Counted from the first letter of the stretch, positions 31,677 to 43,231 are shown. The stretch is DNA of 64,000 bases from Apium graveolens (GCF_009905375.1 NC_133647.1:49224506-49288505); one strand, 5' to 3'. Notes: generated from the sequence alone by a model not told the origin. Numbers and translations are program-made.

Positions 31677-34280
31677 ATGGGAGATCCAGCAGCACGAACG
31701 AAAGCCTTGATGGATTTTTCTCAACCCAAGATTAATGACATTCAATCTAGCATTGTCCGGCTAGCTATCACAGCTAATACCTTTGAGATCAAGCCTTGCA
31801 TAATTCAATGGGTACAGACTTCAGTCCAGTTTGGGGGTTCTCCAACGGAAGATCCCAATACACACATTAGGGATTTCATTGAAATATGCGACACCTTCAA
31901 GTTCAACGGTGTTTCTGAAGATGCTGTGAAGCTGAGACTATTCCCATTCTCTTTGAGGGACAAGGCTAAGAGCTGGTTACACTCTCTACCAGCTGGTTCG
32001 ATTACTACTTGGGAAGATCTTGCTCAGAATTTTCTTACTCTATTCTTCCCTATGGCGAAGACAGCTGCACTCAGGAATGCTATTACTCAATTTGCGCAGC
32101 AAACGGGAGAATCGCTAAGTGAAGCTTGGGAGCGCTACAAGGAGATGCTTAGGAAGTGTCCTCATCATGGAATTCCTGATTGGATGATCATCACTTGTTT
32201 TTACAATGGGTTGGGAGCACAGTCCAGACCCATGCTCGATGCAGCATCAGGCGGAGCATTATGGGCAAAGAGCTATAAGGAAGCTTATGATCTAATTGAA
32301 CTGATGGCTGCTAATGAATATCAGTATCCAACCCAGAGATATCCACAGGGCAAGGTAGCAGGAGTTCTTGAAGTGGATACAGCTACGACTATCACTGCTC
32401 AACTAAAGGCGTTGTCTATGAAGATCGATTCTCTGGCTAACTATGGTGTTAAGCAGATAATTAGTGTTTGTGAGCTGTGTGCAGGTCCACATGCGACAAA
32501 GCAATGCGCTATATCTAGCGACTCAGCTCAGTTTGTGAGCAACTTTCAGAGATCGCAACAACCAGTTCCAGACACTTATCATCCTGACAACTGGAATAAT
32601 CCTAACTTCAGCTGGAGCAACAATCAGAATGTGATGCAATAGCTGTTCCAACCGTTTGGAAATAAGCTGTTCAACTCTCTTGGTTTTCAGCATAAACTCC
32701 AACTTCAACAACAGACTCATGATGCAGGTCTATCTTCGAATGAAAAATCTGAATTAGAGGAGTTGAGGCTTATGTGCAAAAACCAGGCTCTTATATGCCA
32801 AAGCCAAGATGTTTCTATCAAGACTCTGGAGAACCAAATAGGGCAAATTGCTAATGCCTTATTGAATCAACCACCAGGAATGCTTCCTAGTGATATAAAA
32901 GCCAATCCAGGAAAGAGGGAAGTTGAAGAACATGTGAACGCCATCACCTTAAGGTCTGGAAAGGTCGCAAGCCCCCAAATTCAGCAAGACGAAGAGCCTG
33001 AAAAATCTCAAGATTCAGAAAATGCAGTTGTGGCTGAAGAAGATGTGCAGAAGGAAGTAGACGTGGAACCAAGGAAGACTACTGTGGAACACACTCCTCC
33101 TGAGGGTAATACAGGGGAGAAATAGATCTATCCTCCACCTCCTTTTCCAAAGAGGCTGCAGAAGAAAAATCCGGATAAGCAGTTTGAGAAGTTTCTAGAG
33201 GTGTTCAAGAAACTTCATATCAACATACCTTTCGCTGAAGCTCTTGAACAGATGCCTAGCTATGCGAGGTTTATGAAAGGTATTCTCTCTCAGAAAGTGA
33301 AGCTCGATGACTTAGAGACCGTTGCTCTAACGGAGGAATGCAGTGCTGTGCTGCAACAGAAGTTGCCTCCGAAGCTTAAAGATCCTGGAAGCTTCACTAT
33401 TCCTTGCACCATCGGAAACTTGTCGTTCGACAAGTGTTTATGTGATTTAGGAGCTAGCATCAATCTGATGCCCTTATCTATCTTCAAGAAGCTTGGTCTG
33501 CCTGAGCCGAAACCAACATACATGTCATTGCAACTAGCTAACCGTTCCATCGCTTATCCACGAGGTATAGTGGAGGATGTCTTGGTCAAGGTGGATAAAC
33601 TCTTCTTCCCTGCTGACTTTGTAATTCTTGATTTCGAGGAAGATAAGAAGATTCCCATTATCTTGGGAAGACCATTCTTGGCTACAGGCTGAACTATGAT
33701 CGATGTGCAAAAAGGAGAGCTTACGATGAAGGTTCATGATCAGAAGGTCACTTTCATTGTGTTCAAGGAAATAAAAGTACCCACATCTAAAGAGGAGTGC
33801 TTTAAAGTAGAGCAAATTCAGGTTTTGAATGCACCTCTGTGGAAGAGGAAGTTGGATGTGCCATTCGATTCTCTTGGGTTAGCAGAGCTGAAAATTCCTC
33901 AGGATCGTCTCGAGTCGTCTATTGAAGATGCTCCTACACTTGAGCTCAACCCACTACCAAATCACTTGAGTTATTCATTCTTAGGTGCACCCCCTGACAA
34001 GGGGTTGGGATATATCTTTGATGATGTAGAGGGTAGCCGAATGGATCCTCCAGTGCCTATAGAGGGTTCTTCTCATATGCAGCAGGTAGTTGATAGGACT
34101 GGTGTTGGTGACGACCAGTACAGGCGAGTAATTAGGCGTATGAAGGCCATGCACGACATTCACCGTCAGTTTGCTGCAGATTTGACACATGGTTTCGGTA
34201 CTGTTGTTCGAGACACTGGTGGTGAGGTTGATTGGCCACCTGATCCTCCATCCGACGAGGGTGAATCTCCCACTAATTAG
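31677..34280 (+). pseudogene. gag: Element C gag-protease-tail fused frame, three stops
   Basis: One frame of 868 codons from ATG 31677 (MGDPAART). Codons 1-36 of the upstream open frame are leader, since similarity to A starts here. Gag capsid lies at about 85-215 (KSWLHSLPAGSITTWEDLAQ), a knuckle CELCAGPH near 265, a Gln-rich linker, then the Athila-type protease near 588 (CDLGASINLMP, with DLG in place of the usual DTG/DSG). At about codon 770 the motif HLSYSFLG, which normally leads into RT, runs straight into PDKGLGY, the tail of the post-pol protein (compare DEKGLGY near 9550). RT, RNase H and integrase are gone, yet the frame continues to 34280. Stops: TAG 32640-32642 (shared with A), TAG 33123-33125 (A has Gln), TGA 33690-33692 (A has Arg). 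Confidence 0.9.
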
Positions 34281-35401
34281 GTATGCCTGAAATCCTTATT
34301 ATTGCCTTCAATGAGGACATTGAAAATTTTAAGTATGGGGGTGGTAGTTAAGGAATATTGTGTGTGTGTCATTTAGTTGCATATTCATGATAGTTTAGTT
34401 CATATAGTTGCATAATTTATGCCATATAGTTTTTTTTTTATGAATGTCATGTAGCTCATGCATTTACCATGATCCCTTTTGCAATGATGTATCGACTGAA
34501 TTGTGATATTGATGTGAGTGTAGTGATAGAATTAAAGTGATATTAAGTTGTGTAGGTTGATATGCATGCTAGAAACAATTGTAAGTCCACTAAGTTTTAG
34601 AGAATGCGAAAGGGCTAGATTGTGTTATGATTTGGTTATTTTCAAGGTCAATCTACTTATTATGCTTAGAATTCGATTATAGGTTCTTAGTGATAAAGAC
34701 ATGAAAAAAAAAATTTGGAGAAAAAAATATGGAAGTTGTTGCTAGTTGTGGCTAGGCGTCAATTGGCTAGTAGCCGGCTCGCGTATGTTGCGAGTAGTCT
34801 AGGGTTGAGCAAGATGGAGCGAAACGCACTTGCTCAGAAATAAAAAAAAAAAAAAATTTGGCATAATTGATCAAGAGTGGGCTCTTTGGTATTCGAGTTA
34901 TTAAGTTCTTAGGGGACTTTGTGCCTAGCGACCTAAGGCTTTTAGAGTCTGGGATCCGCTAACCTAACGCTCGTTACATGGATATCATTGTATAAGTCTT
35001 TTGTGGACCTCACTCATTGCACGGTCAAATAAGCATTTGAGTTGTAAATAAAAAGCACGATTCCGTAGTAAGCTCCAGAGTTCTTGTAGTGTTGTATATC
35101 ACTTTGTGCCTGGAATTTTTATTCTTTGTATAATCGTAGGATTGCCTTGAGGATAGTCTAGTCATAGTAATTGGTCTAGTTCCGAAGCATATCTGTTAAG
35201 CATTTGCACACACCACGTTTCTGGCTGTATGACCGTTTGCATGAGTTATTGATCTTTAGTTGTCTAACTGCATTCGTTGAGATGTGGCAATTTGGTTGAT
35301 TAATTGTAGTAAGGGGGATCGCTGCATTTTCATATAGATTGTATTCATTCATATTTTTATTTGTTTTTGAGTCTGTGACGCTTGAGGGCAAGCATAGATT
35401 T
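34281..35401 (+). other. 3' untranslated block of element C
   Basis: No gene is visible. It has paired hairpins at 34778-34836, A-rich runs around them, and a stretch at about 34860-35040 that is closely similar to A and B, including GTCTGGGATCCGCTAACC. Confidence 0.7.
34778..34836 (+). other. Paired hairpins in the C 3' untranslated block
   Basis: Hairpin 1 (34778-34794) has stem CTCGC/GCGAG with loop GTATGTT. Hairpin 2 (34806-34836) has stem TGAGCAAG/CTTGCTCA and a 15-base loop ATGGAGCGAAACGCA. Stem bases differ from A and B on both sides so that pairing is kept, while the loop of hairpin 2 is conserved. Confidence 0.7.
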
Positions 35402-35414
35402 AAGTTTGGGGGTG
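35402..35414 (+). other. Polypurine tract of element C
   Basis: AAGTTTGGGGGTG precedes the LTR start TGATAAGTGG. Confidence 0.85.
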
Positions 35415-36877
35415 TGATAAGTGGCATTTTATACCACTTAGAACGTCTTAAAATGGCTTAAATTGGTGTCTTGAAATCAAGTATTTTGTGTATTTGATGC
35501 GTTTTTCTAGTGTTCATGCATTTCAGGGTATTAGTTGCATTTCGGGGGAGGAATCATCAAGAATAAGCCTTGGCATGTGTTCACTATTGCGAGAGGAAAG
35601 GAACGGGCAGATTACGGCGAAGAAACGGAGCAAACTTGGATTTTTTCCAGTGGAGGCCTGCGCGCCCGCGCAGCTATGATGAGCGGCCGCGCAGCAACCT
35701 GCGCGCCCGCGCAGCTATGCTGAGCGGCCGCGCAGGGTTGGGAATTTTGCTGAATTATTTTAGACTTCTACTTCTGTTTGGCTTCCAACTTCTATGTAAT
35801 CTGAGTTTTATGGGACTATTATATAAGTAGATTTGAGACGTTTTCACAGGGGGAATTAAGGAGAAGAAGATTGTGTTTTACGCAAGAAGCGAAGGGGATA
35901 CCAAGGAGAAGACCTAGAAGCACAGAACAACTCCGAAAAAGAAGATCTTGTTTTCAACTTGTGATTCTTTGAATTAGTTGTAACTTTGGATGCTCGTTTT
36001 CGTTCTTGTTGAACCTAGATCTCGTTTATTCGTACTTTGATTATTATTTAGTTATTAAGACCTTGTTTATACCATGCTTTCATTGGAACCCATGGTGACG
36101 ATGAGTTCGATTATGGGCTAATCGTTGTCATGGGATTCTAGCGGATTTGCTTATGGATTTCAATAATTAATTGTTTCGATATCTTGGTGTGTGGTGATTG
36201 TATTATATCCTAGTATGGTTGTGCTTATTCGTCTTATGTGCGTAGCTAACATATAAGATAGCGTGTTAATCTCTATTGAAGTGACAGTGAATATAGAGGT
36301 TTAGAACTTGCCATGCTAGCATAGGTTCATGTACGTGTATGCATGATTCGTAGGTAACTCTAACCATTTTACTTGCCCTATGTAATCAAGATAGATAACT
36401 TGTTCTTAAACCGTTATGTTGTCAAATTCTATAGACATATAGGGTCTCAATATAATTGGTGCCTTTTCAGCTTCTATCTCTTTTATGGATGTCTGGTAGA
36501 ATGGTACTCGTGCAATGAAACTTGGCGTTTATCAGTTTCGTGTTATCTAATTAGTGTCATCACCACCACATGCTAAGGTTAAAAACAATAAGGCTATTGA
36601 ATGAAGTATTTAATGAAGTTAGGATCCCATGTTTATCATATATATTAATTTAACCTCAATTCTCTTAGTTAATGTTATTTAGTATAATCTCTTAGTTTAA
36701 TAAAAACCCAATTTGTTATTTGTCTTAGCATTGAGCGATAACCATACATTGTTGCATAGGTGCATAAATTGAACTTAACCTAAACCAGTCTCTGTGGGAA
36801 CGAATCTGATTTATATCTTATACTACTTGCGAACACGTATACTTGCGTGAATATTAGCGCGTGTTTTCGCCCTAACA
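35415..36877 (+). repeat. 3' LTR of element C
   Basis: It is 1,463 bp with the same ends as the 5' LTR. It has two 41-bp GC units (35658-35739) and TATATAA at 35820-35826. Confidence 0.9.
35658..35739 (+). repeat. 41-bp GC-rich repeat, two copies (C 3' LTR)
   Basis: Units start at 35658 and 35699. The first has one change (ATGATG for ATGCTG). One unit fewer than in the 5' LTR of the same element. Confidence 0.9.
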
Positions 36878-37407
36878 ACGTACTACGAGGTGATAATTGG
36901 GATAGTTTAATAAAAAGCTCACGTTTATCGAAAATACGGGTTTTATTGATTTACCGAAACGAATATTGTATCGAAAATGTTACGCCGGGACCCACGCAGA
37001 ACAAACCGTACGCCGGATCGAAAAATTTGAAACATGGAATATGCCCGAAATATTATAATTCGGTTAGGAAGGAATTCTCGAAAGAGTTTCGGGTTCCAAA
37101 ACGTAACAACGGATGACGTCGGTTGGTTCCCGTTTTTATAAAATAGATTTTAAATACTCGGAAAAAGATTTTATAAATTTCATATGATCCTTATAAATCC
37201 ATAAATTAACATAAAAATAATTAGGAAGATATGACAATTATCTATATTTTATTTTGGACATATAAAAATTAAAATACTCAATTAATATTATTTTTAAATA
37301 TCCAAACACAGATAACACTTAACAATTAATTCACATAATAGATACTGAACACAGATAATAATTATTTAATAGCAAAAATAATTACATGATATATCCCGGA
37401 TATTACA
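36878..37407 (-). repeat. 3' LTR of element G, segment 3 of 3
   Basis: It begins with the right TSD of C (ACGTA) and matches 46116-46643 of the 5' LTR. It ends at GGATATTACA, next to the PPT. Confidence 0.85.
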
Positions 37408-37419
37408 TCCTTCCCCCTT
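37408..37419 (-). other. Polypurine tract of element G
   Basis: On the minus strand AAGGGGGAAGGA runs into the LTR start TGTAATATCC. Confidence 0.85.
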
Positions 37420-37444
37420 AAAAGGATTATGTCCTCAGAATCTC

Positions 37445-40400
37445 CTAAGAAAACAAATGAGGATACTTTTTTCTCATATCACTTTCTAACTCTCAGGTTG
37501 ACTCTTCAACCTTTGGGTTTCTCCGCAATACTCTTACTAGCTTTACCACTTTATTCCTCAATACTTTCTCTCTTTCCTCTAGAATTCCTATCGGACTTTC
37601 TACATATGACAAATCTGCCTGAAGCTCTATTGGCTAATATTCCATTACATGCCTGGAGTTTGGATTATATTTCTTGAGCATCGATACGTGAAAAACATTG
37701 TGAATGTGCTCCCTGTGCGGTGGTAATGCCAACTCGTAAGCTACTTTGCCAACGCGCTTTAGGATCTCAAAAGGTCCGACATATCTTGGGCTTAGCTTCC
37801 CTTTCTTTCCAAACCTCTTTAGTCCTTTCTATGGTGATACTTTCAGTAATACCAAGCTTCCTTCTTCAAATTCCATGTCCTTCCTTGACTGGTCTGCATA
37901 TTTCCTTTGACGGTCTTGTGCTGCTATCAATCTTTTCTGAATTACTTCAACAACTTCCTTTGTTTGCTGCACCCATTCAGGTCCAAGTATTTTGCGTTCT
38001 CCTACTTCGTCCCAATGCACTGGAGATCTGCATTTGCGACCATAAAGGGCTTCATAGGGTGGCATCCCAATACTGGCATGAAAACTGTTGTTATAAGCAA
38101 ATTCTTCCAGAGGTAAATGCTCGTCCCAACTTCCTTTGAAATTAATAGCACAAACATGTAACATATCCTTGATTGTTTGGATCGTTCTTTCACTTTGGTC
38201 GTCCGTCTGCGGGTGATAGGCCGTACTCATATTCAATCTCATTCCCAAACATTCTTGAAAACTCTTCCAAAATCTTGAATTAAACCTTAGATCTCGATCA
38301 GATACAATAGACACTGGAACTCCATGACGAACTACGATTTCCTTCAGATACATATAGACTAACTTGTCGAGCGAAAATCTTTCATTTATAGGCAGAAAAT
38401 GAGCTGACTTGGTAAGTCTATCCACTATAACCCAAATGGCATCATGATTAGCTCTTGTCCTTGGTAATCCAACTATGAAATCCATGGTAATATGTTCCCA
38501 CTTCCACTCTGGAATCTCCAATGGCTGTAACAATCCACTTGGTCTCTAATGCTCTGCTTTAACTCTCTGACAGGTATAACATTTGCTAACCTAATCCACA
38601 ATTTCCCTCTTCATATCTGGCCACCAATAATTCTCCTTTAAATCCATGTACATTTTGGTACTCCCTGAATGGATGGAATATCTTGAACTATGTGCCTGTT
38701 ATAAAATTTCATTCTTTAACTCTGTCACCGGTGGAATCCAAATTCTAGATAAAAACCTCAGAATACCTTGATCATCCTTTTGTGTGTATAATTCTTCACC
38801 TACCAAACGATTTATATCTTGATCCATTACATCTTCTTGACATTTCTTTATTTTCTCCAATAACTCCAGTTGAAAATTCATACTGTACACTTTTGCTTCC
38901 TCAGGCTTGCAAACTCTAATCTCCAATTCCAATTTCTGAAATTCCTTATATATCTCTTCAGGTACTGATAACTCATTTAACCTTTCCTTCCGACTTAACG
39001 CGTCTGCTACAACGTTCGCTTTACCGGGATGATAATTAATTGAGCAGTCGTAATCCTTGATCAATTCTAACCATCTCCTTTGCCTCATATTAAGTTCCTT
39101 CCGTGTGAATATGTACTTTAAGCTTTTGTGATCCGTGAAAATCTCACACTTTTCTCCATACAGATAATGTCTCCAAATCTTCAAAGCGAAAACTATGGCT
39201 GCTAGCTCCAAATCATGAGTAGGATACTTTTGTTCGTGTGGTTTCAATTGCCTTGACGCATACGCAATCACCTTTTCGTGCTGCATTAAAACACATCCTA
39301 GTCCTTTGTGAGAAGCATCACTATAAATTACGAAATTCCCTTGATCGTCTGGAAGTAACAAAACAGGTGCCGTGATTAATCTTTGCTTCAATTCCTGAAA
39401 ACTTCCTTCGCACTTGTCGTTCCATATAAACTTTTCATTCTTTCGTTTAAGCTTTGTCAGTGGTGTTGCAATCCTTGAAAAATTCTGGACGAATCGTCGA
39501 TAATATCCCACCAATCCCAAGAAACTTCTTACCTCGGTGGGTGTTCTCGGTCTCTCCCAATTCGTAATTGCTTAGATCTTTGCCGGGTCTACTTTGATCC
39601 CTTCCTTACTGACTATGTGTCCTAAGAACTGAACCTCCTGTAACCAAAACTCACACTTCGAGAATTTAGCATATAACTTATTTTTCTTTAAAATCTCCAT
39701 AGCTGTCCTTAAATGTTCCGCATGATCCTCTTCCATCTTTGAGTAAATTAAAATATCGTCTATAAACACAATAACGAATTTGTCCAAATACTCCTTGAAA
39801 ATTCTGTTCATTAAATCCATAAACGCTGCCGGGGCATTAGTCAATCCAAAAGACATTACTAGAAATTCATAATGTCCATACCTCGTTCTGAAAGCTGTCT
39901 TTGGTATATCTTCTGGCTTGATCTTCAGTTGATGATATCCCGATCTTAAATCAATTTTGGAGAAGTACTTGGCTCCCTTCAATTGATCAAATAAATCGTA
40001 AATTCTGAGTAACGGATACTTGTTCTTGATTGTAAGCTTGTTGAGCTCCCTATAGTCGATACACAGTCTCATGCTTTTATCTTTCTTCTTGACAAATAAT
40101 ACCGGTGCTCCCCACAGGGACACACTGGGTCTGATTACTCCCTTCTCTAACAGCTCTTGCAATTGCTTCGCTAACTCTTTCATCTCAACAGGCGCCATTC
40201 TGTACGGGGCCTTGGATATTGGTTTTGTTCCAGGTGCTAAGTCGATCGCAAATTCAATTTCTCTATCTGGAGGAAGTCCTGGTAACTCATCGGGAAACAC
40301 ATCTGGAAATTCATTCACTACTGGAATATCTTCAAATGTTGCTGGCTCCTGACTTTTGTCAATCACGTATGCTACGAAATGCTCGTATCCTTGCCGTAAT

Positions 40401-42063
40401 AACTTCTTGTCTTAAATCATTGTTAGGAATTTCTTTACTTGCTTCTGGCCCTTAAACGTTACTATTCTTTCGTCTGGCGTTTTCACCATTACCTTCTTAT
40501 TTCGACAATCTATCTGGGCTTCGTGCTTAGATAACCAATCCATTCCTAATATAACATCAAACTCCCCTAACTTAAATGACATCAAATCTACACAAAATTT
40601 ACTACCAGAAATCTCAATCTCACAATTCCCACAAACTTGATTAGTAGATATTCGTTCTTGATTTGCCAATTCCACAGTCATTATTTCATTTAAATACTCA
40701 ACTGGACAATTTAACTTACTAACAAAATTTTGTGAAACAAATAATCGAGTTGCTCCCGAATCTATTAACACTTTGGCACATAAAGAATTCACATTAAGCG
40801 TACCTGCCATGATATCCGTATCCTGGATAGCATTCTTCACAGACATGTCAAAAACTCTAGCCCTTGGAGTCTCATTCAGTGTTGGGGTAGATCTCATAAT
40901 CCTCAATGCATTACTGACAGGGGCAGGTGTCTTGCAATCCCTGACTATATGTCCTGGTTTCTAACATTTAAAGCACGTAAATCCAATGGCTGGAACCTTT
41001 ACTGCTGGATTCCGGATAGGATGATCCTTATTTGCTGGCTCTCTTGTTGGCTGATTTCGGCACTCCCTCGAATAGTGCCCTTTCTGGTTACATTTGAAAC
41101 ATACCACATTTAACTTATTACAGACTCCTCTATGCTTCTTTCCACATACTTGACAATATGGAAAAGTTAATCTCAACTGATTCGGCTGATTCGCATTAAC
41201 TGGACGGTTGCCCTGGCCTCCGTCGCTTGCATTCTGTCTCTTAAAATTAAAATTTCTCCCTGGCTGAAACTTGCCTTTCTTAAAATTTGGAAACTTCCCT
41301 GGTTGTGAATGACCTTCATTTCCTTCAAATTTCCTTTTCTTGCATTCCTTCTCCTTCTATGACATCTCACTCTCTGTCTCCGCGATCATGGCCTTCTGTA
41401 CCACTCCTGCATAGGTCTCCAATTCAAAATTAGCTACCTTTCCTCTGATCCATGGCTTCAAACCTTGCTGGAATCTCTTAGCTTTCTTCTTGTCAGTATC
41501 CACATACGACGGCACATACCTTGACAATTCCTCAAACTTACCCTCATAATCGGTTACCGACAGGTTCCCTTGCTTTAATTCTAAAAACTTCAGCTCCATT
41601 TGATCTTGGACAAACTGAGGAAAATACTTTTCTAAAAACAATTCCTTAAACCTCTCCCAAGTAATAACATCTGTACCTTCCAATGTCTTCAATCCCGGTA
41701 ATAGGTGGCCTCGTTCTTCAGATAGTAACTTGCAAACTCAACCTTCTGTTCTTCCTTTACTTTCACTAAGGCAAATGCCTTCTCTATTTCCTTTAACCAA
41801 ACATTTGCTTCAATCGGCTCTAGGGAACCCTTGAATTCTGGTGGGTTTACTGCCTGAAAAGTTTTGAAAGTTACCTGGGGGTTGGTCTGTCTTTGTTGTT
41901 GTTGTGCCAGGTGAACTGTTTGTTGGGCCAAGATTTGAAGAATCTGGGCTATTGCTGGGTCCATGGGTCCTGGGTTCACATTTGGATTTGTATCATCTTG
42001 GTTGTTATTGTTGTTGGTTTCTTTATTCTGGGTGTTGGTGCGGGTATTTCTTCTAGGAGGCAT
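37445..42063 (-). pseudogene. gag-pol: Element G gag-pol (chromovirus) with many nonsense codons
   Basis: The start chosen is ATG 42063 (MPPRRNTRTN), which matches the MPPRK start of element E's gag; the open frame upstream of it is AT-rich spacer. Gag shifts frame near 41690 (a few bases lost after ATYYRD). From 41692 on one frame holds capsid, knuckles (CFKCNQKGHYSREC near 41095 and a second CFKC...H...C near 40970), protease (LIDSGATRLFVS near 40755), RT (FIDDILIYS near 39755), RNase H ([10 protein letters not shown] near 39330), integrase (MDFIVGLP near 38480, [15 protein letters not shown]) and a C-terminal chromodomain (about 37600-37450). Stops include 41357, 40961, 40412, 39572, 38699, 38591, 38546, 37829, 37634 and 37493. 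Three of these (38591, 37829, 37493) are at sites where E has Trp. Dead copy. Confidence 0.92.
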
Positions 42064-42521
42064 TTTCTGTAAAAAATCAAACAACTTATTTAGCTTTTGA
42101 ATCAAATCTTTTGCATAAAAGAACAGTTTTGTAAAACAGAAATATCTCTTTTTGAAAACAGTTGTAACTAAGTAAATTGCATTCTTCTTTACAGAATATA
42201 AACAGTTATGGAAAACAGGGTACATGGTATCGTAGGATATAGCTGGTGCAATAAATAAGGTAAAGTAAAACAGGTGCAATAAAGTAAATGACAGTAATAG
42301 AAAGGAAAAGGTACTGATATATATAGATCAAAAGTTTTGGGTAGTACAAGCGTAAAGACGCTTCAGAAGTAAAAGCAAAAGGGTACAACAACCTACTCAC
42401 TAGTCAGCATAGCTAGTCTATAGATACAACTCAAAAGTCTACTGATACACACTACACACTACTTTACATACTATACAACCATAACAACACTGCTCAGCAT
42501 CTCCATCTCTGAATCTCTGAC
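42064..42521 (-). other. Spacer between pre-gag ORF and gag in G, intron-like 3' end
   Basis: No gene is visible. On the minus strand it ends with GCTAAAT, a T-rich run and TTTTTTACAG just two bases before the gag ATG, like a branch point and 3' splice site. Element E has a similar arrangement. Confidence 0.4.
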
Positions 42522-43034
42522 TCATGGCAAGTCTGGACCTCCATTCTCCTCAAGCTCTTCTAGAATCCACTTAGCCCACTCTACTAAGAAATTAGGGGTG
42601 ATGTCCTCATGTGTAGCCTCAGCAATCCTCACTGCAGCTATCCTATAAAATGCCTGTAGCCTCTCTCTGCATCGCCTCTCACCACTCCCAACTTCTTTGG
42701 TACGCATGATATGCAATAACTCCTGGATCTGACCCTGTAGGAATCGCTGCTCCATAAGGCAAGCCTCAAACTGATGATATGGGACAGGATAGGAAGAGAA
42801 CTGGAAAGGTACTCCTGTAACGGAATGACTAGTAAAGCCTGAATCGGCAGGTGGGGGTCCTTTGACAGGTGGCCTCATGCCTGGGGGTGGAATAGCCTGC
42901 AGTGGTACGGGCTGCAACACAGGTGGAGGTAGTATAGCCAACACTGGTGGAATAACAGGACGTGGATCCGAATACGGCACTCCAACTAAAGGCTCTGAGT
43001 GATCAGCTGATACGGGAATAAAAGAGTCGGCCAT
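42522..43034 (-). CDS. Element G pre-gag ORF
   Basis: 170 residues from ATG 43034 (MADSFIPVSADHSEP), preceded by ATAGCAG, an acceptor-like site. The first 75 residues are Pro-rich (PPVLAILPPPVLQPVPLQ); the rest is probably helical (QFEACLMEQRFLQGQIQELL near 90-115, ..VEWAKWILEELEENG at the end). No enzyme motif or membrane segment. It is open while gag-pol of the same copy has at least ten stops. Position and general layout match the ORFs at 18302-18988 (E) and 13379-47003 (D), though sequence similarity is weak. Function unknown. Confidence 0.65.
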   Translation of the reverse strand: MADSFIPVSADHSEPLVGVPYSDPRPVIPPVLAILPPPVLQPVPLQAIPPPGMRPPVKGPPPADSGFTSHSVTGVPFQFSSYPVPYHQFEACLMEQRFLQGQIQELLHIMRTKEVGSGERRCRERLQAFYRIAAVRIAEATHEDITPNFLVEWAKWILEELEENGGPDLP

Positions 43035-43215
43035 CGCTGCTATTTGAAATCATATCGCAATGTAAGAATCTCGAACCATAACGAAAATTACACTAATACA
43101 TGTTATACCGAAGCACTCAACCTCTCGACGTTCTATCTTTCTATTCCTTACTTCTAATCCTAACCCTCTACCCATTCCCGTCAACCTAGGCTTGTGTCGG
43201 TGACTTATAACCTGT

Positions 43216-43227
43216 AGCTCTGATACC
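43216..43227 (-). other. Primer-binding site, initiator-Met type (element G)
   Basis: On the minus strand TGGTATCAGAGC lies four bases from the LTR end at 43232. Confidence 0.9.
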
Positions 43228-43231
43228 AAAC

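Larger units (their letters stand above)
30090..36877 (+). mobile_element. Element C: complete RT-less Athila-like retrotransposon
   Basis: It has two full LTRs (30090-31540, 35415-36877), a tRNA-Asp-type PBS, one 868-codon gag-protease-tail frame, a 3' untranslated block with hairpins, a PPT and TSD ACGTA. RT, RNase H and integrase are missing. Because it has clean ends and a TSD it moved as this short form, so enzymes must have come from another element. Element A shares the same internal junction. Confidence 0.9.

Noticed and set aside
41173..41370. Minus-strand ORF of 65 codons within G gag
   Set aside because: It is in a different frame from the knuckle and capsid motifs, which continue in one frame around a single stop.
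42064..42279. 72 codons upstream of the chosen gag start in element G
   Set aside because: Phe/Tyr/Ile-rich reading of AT-rich spacer; MPPRRN matches the gag start of E.
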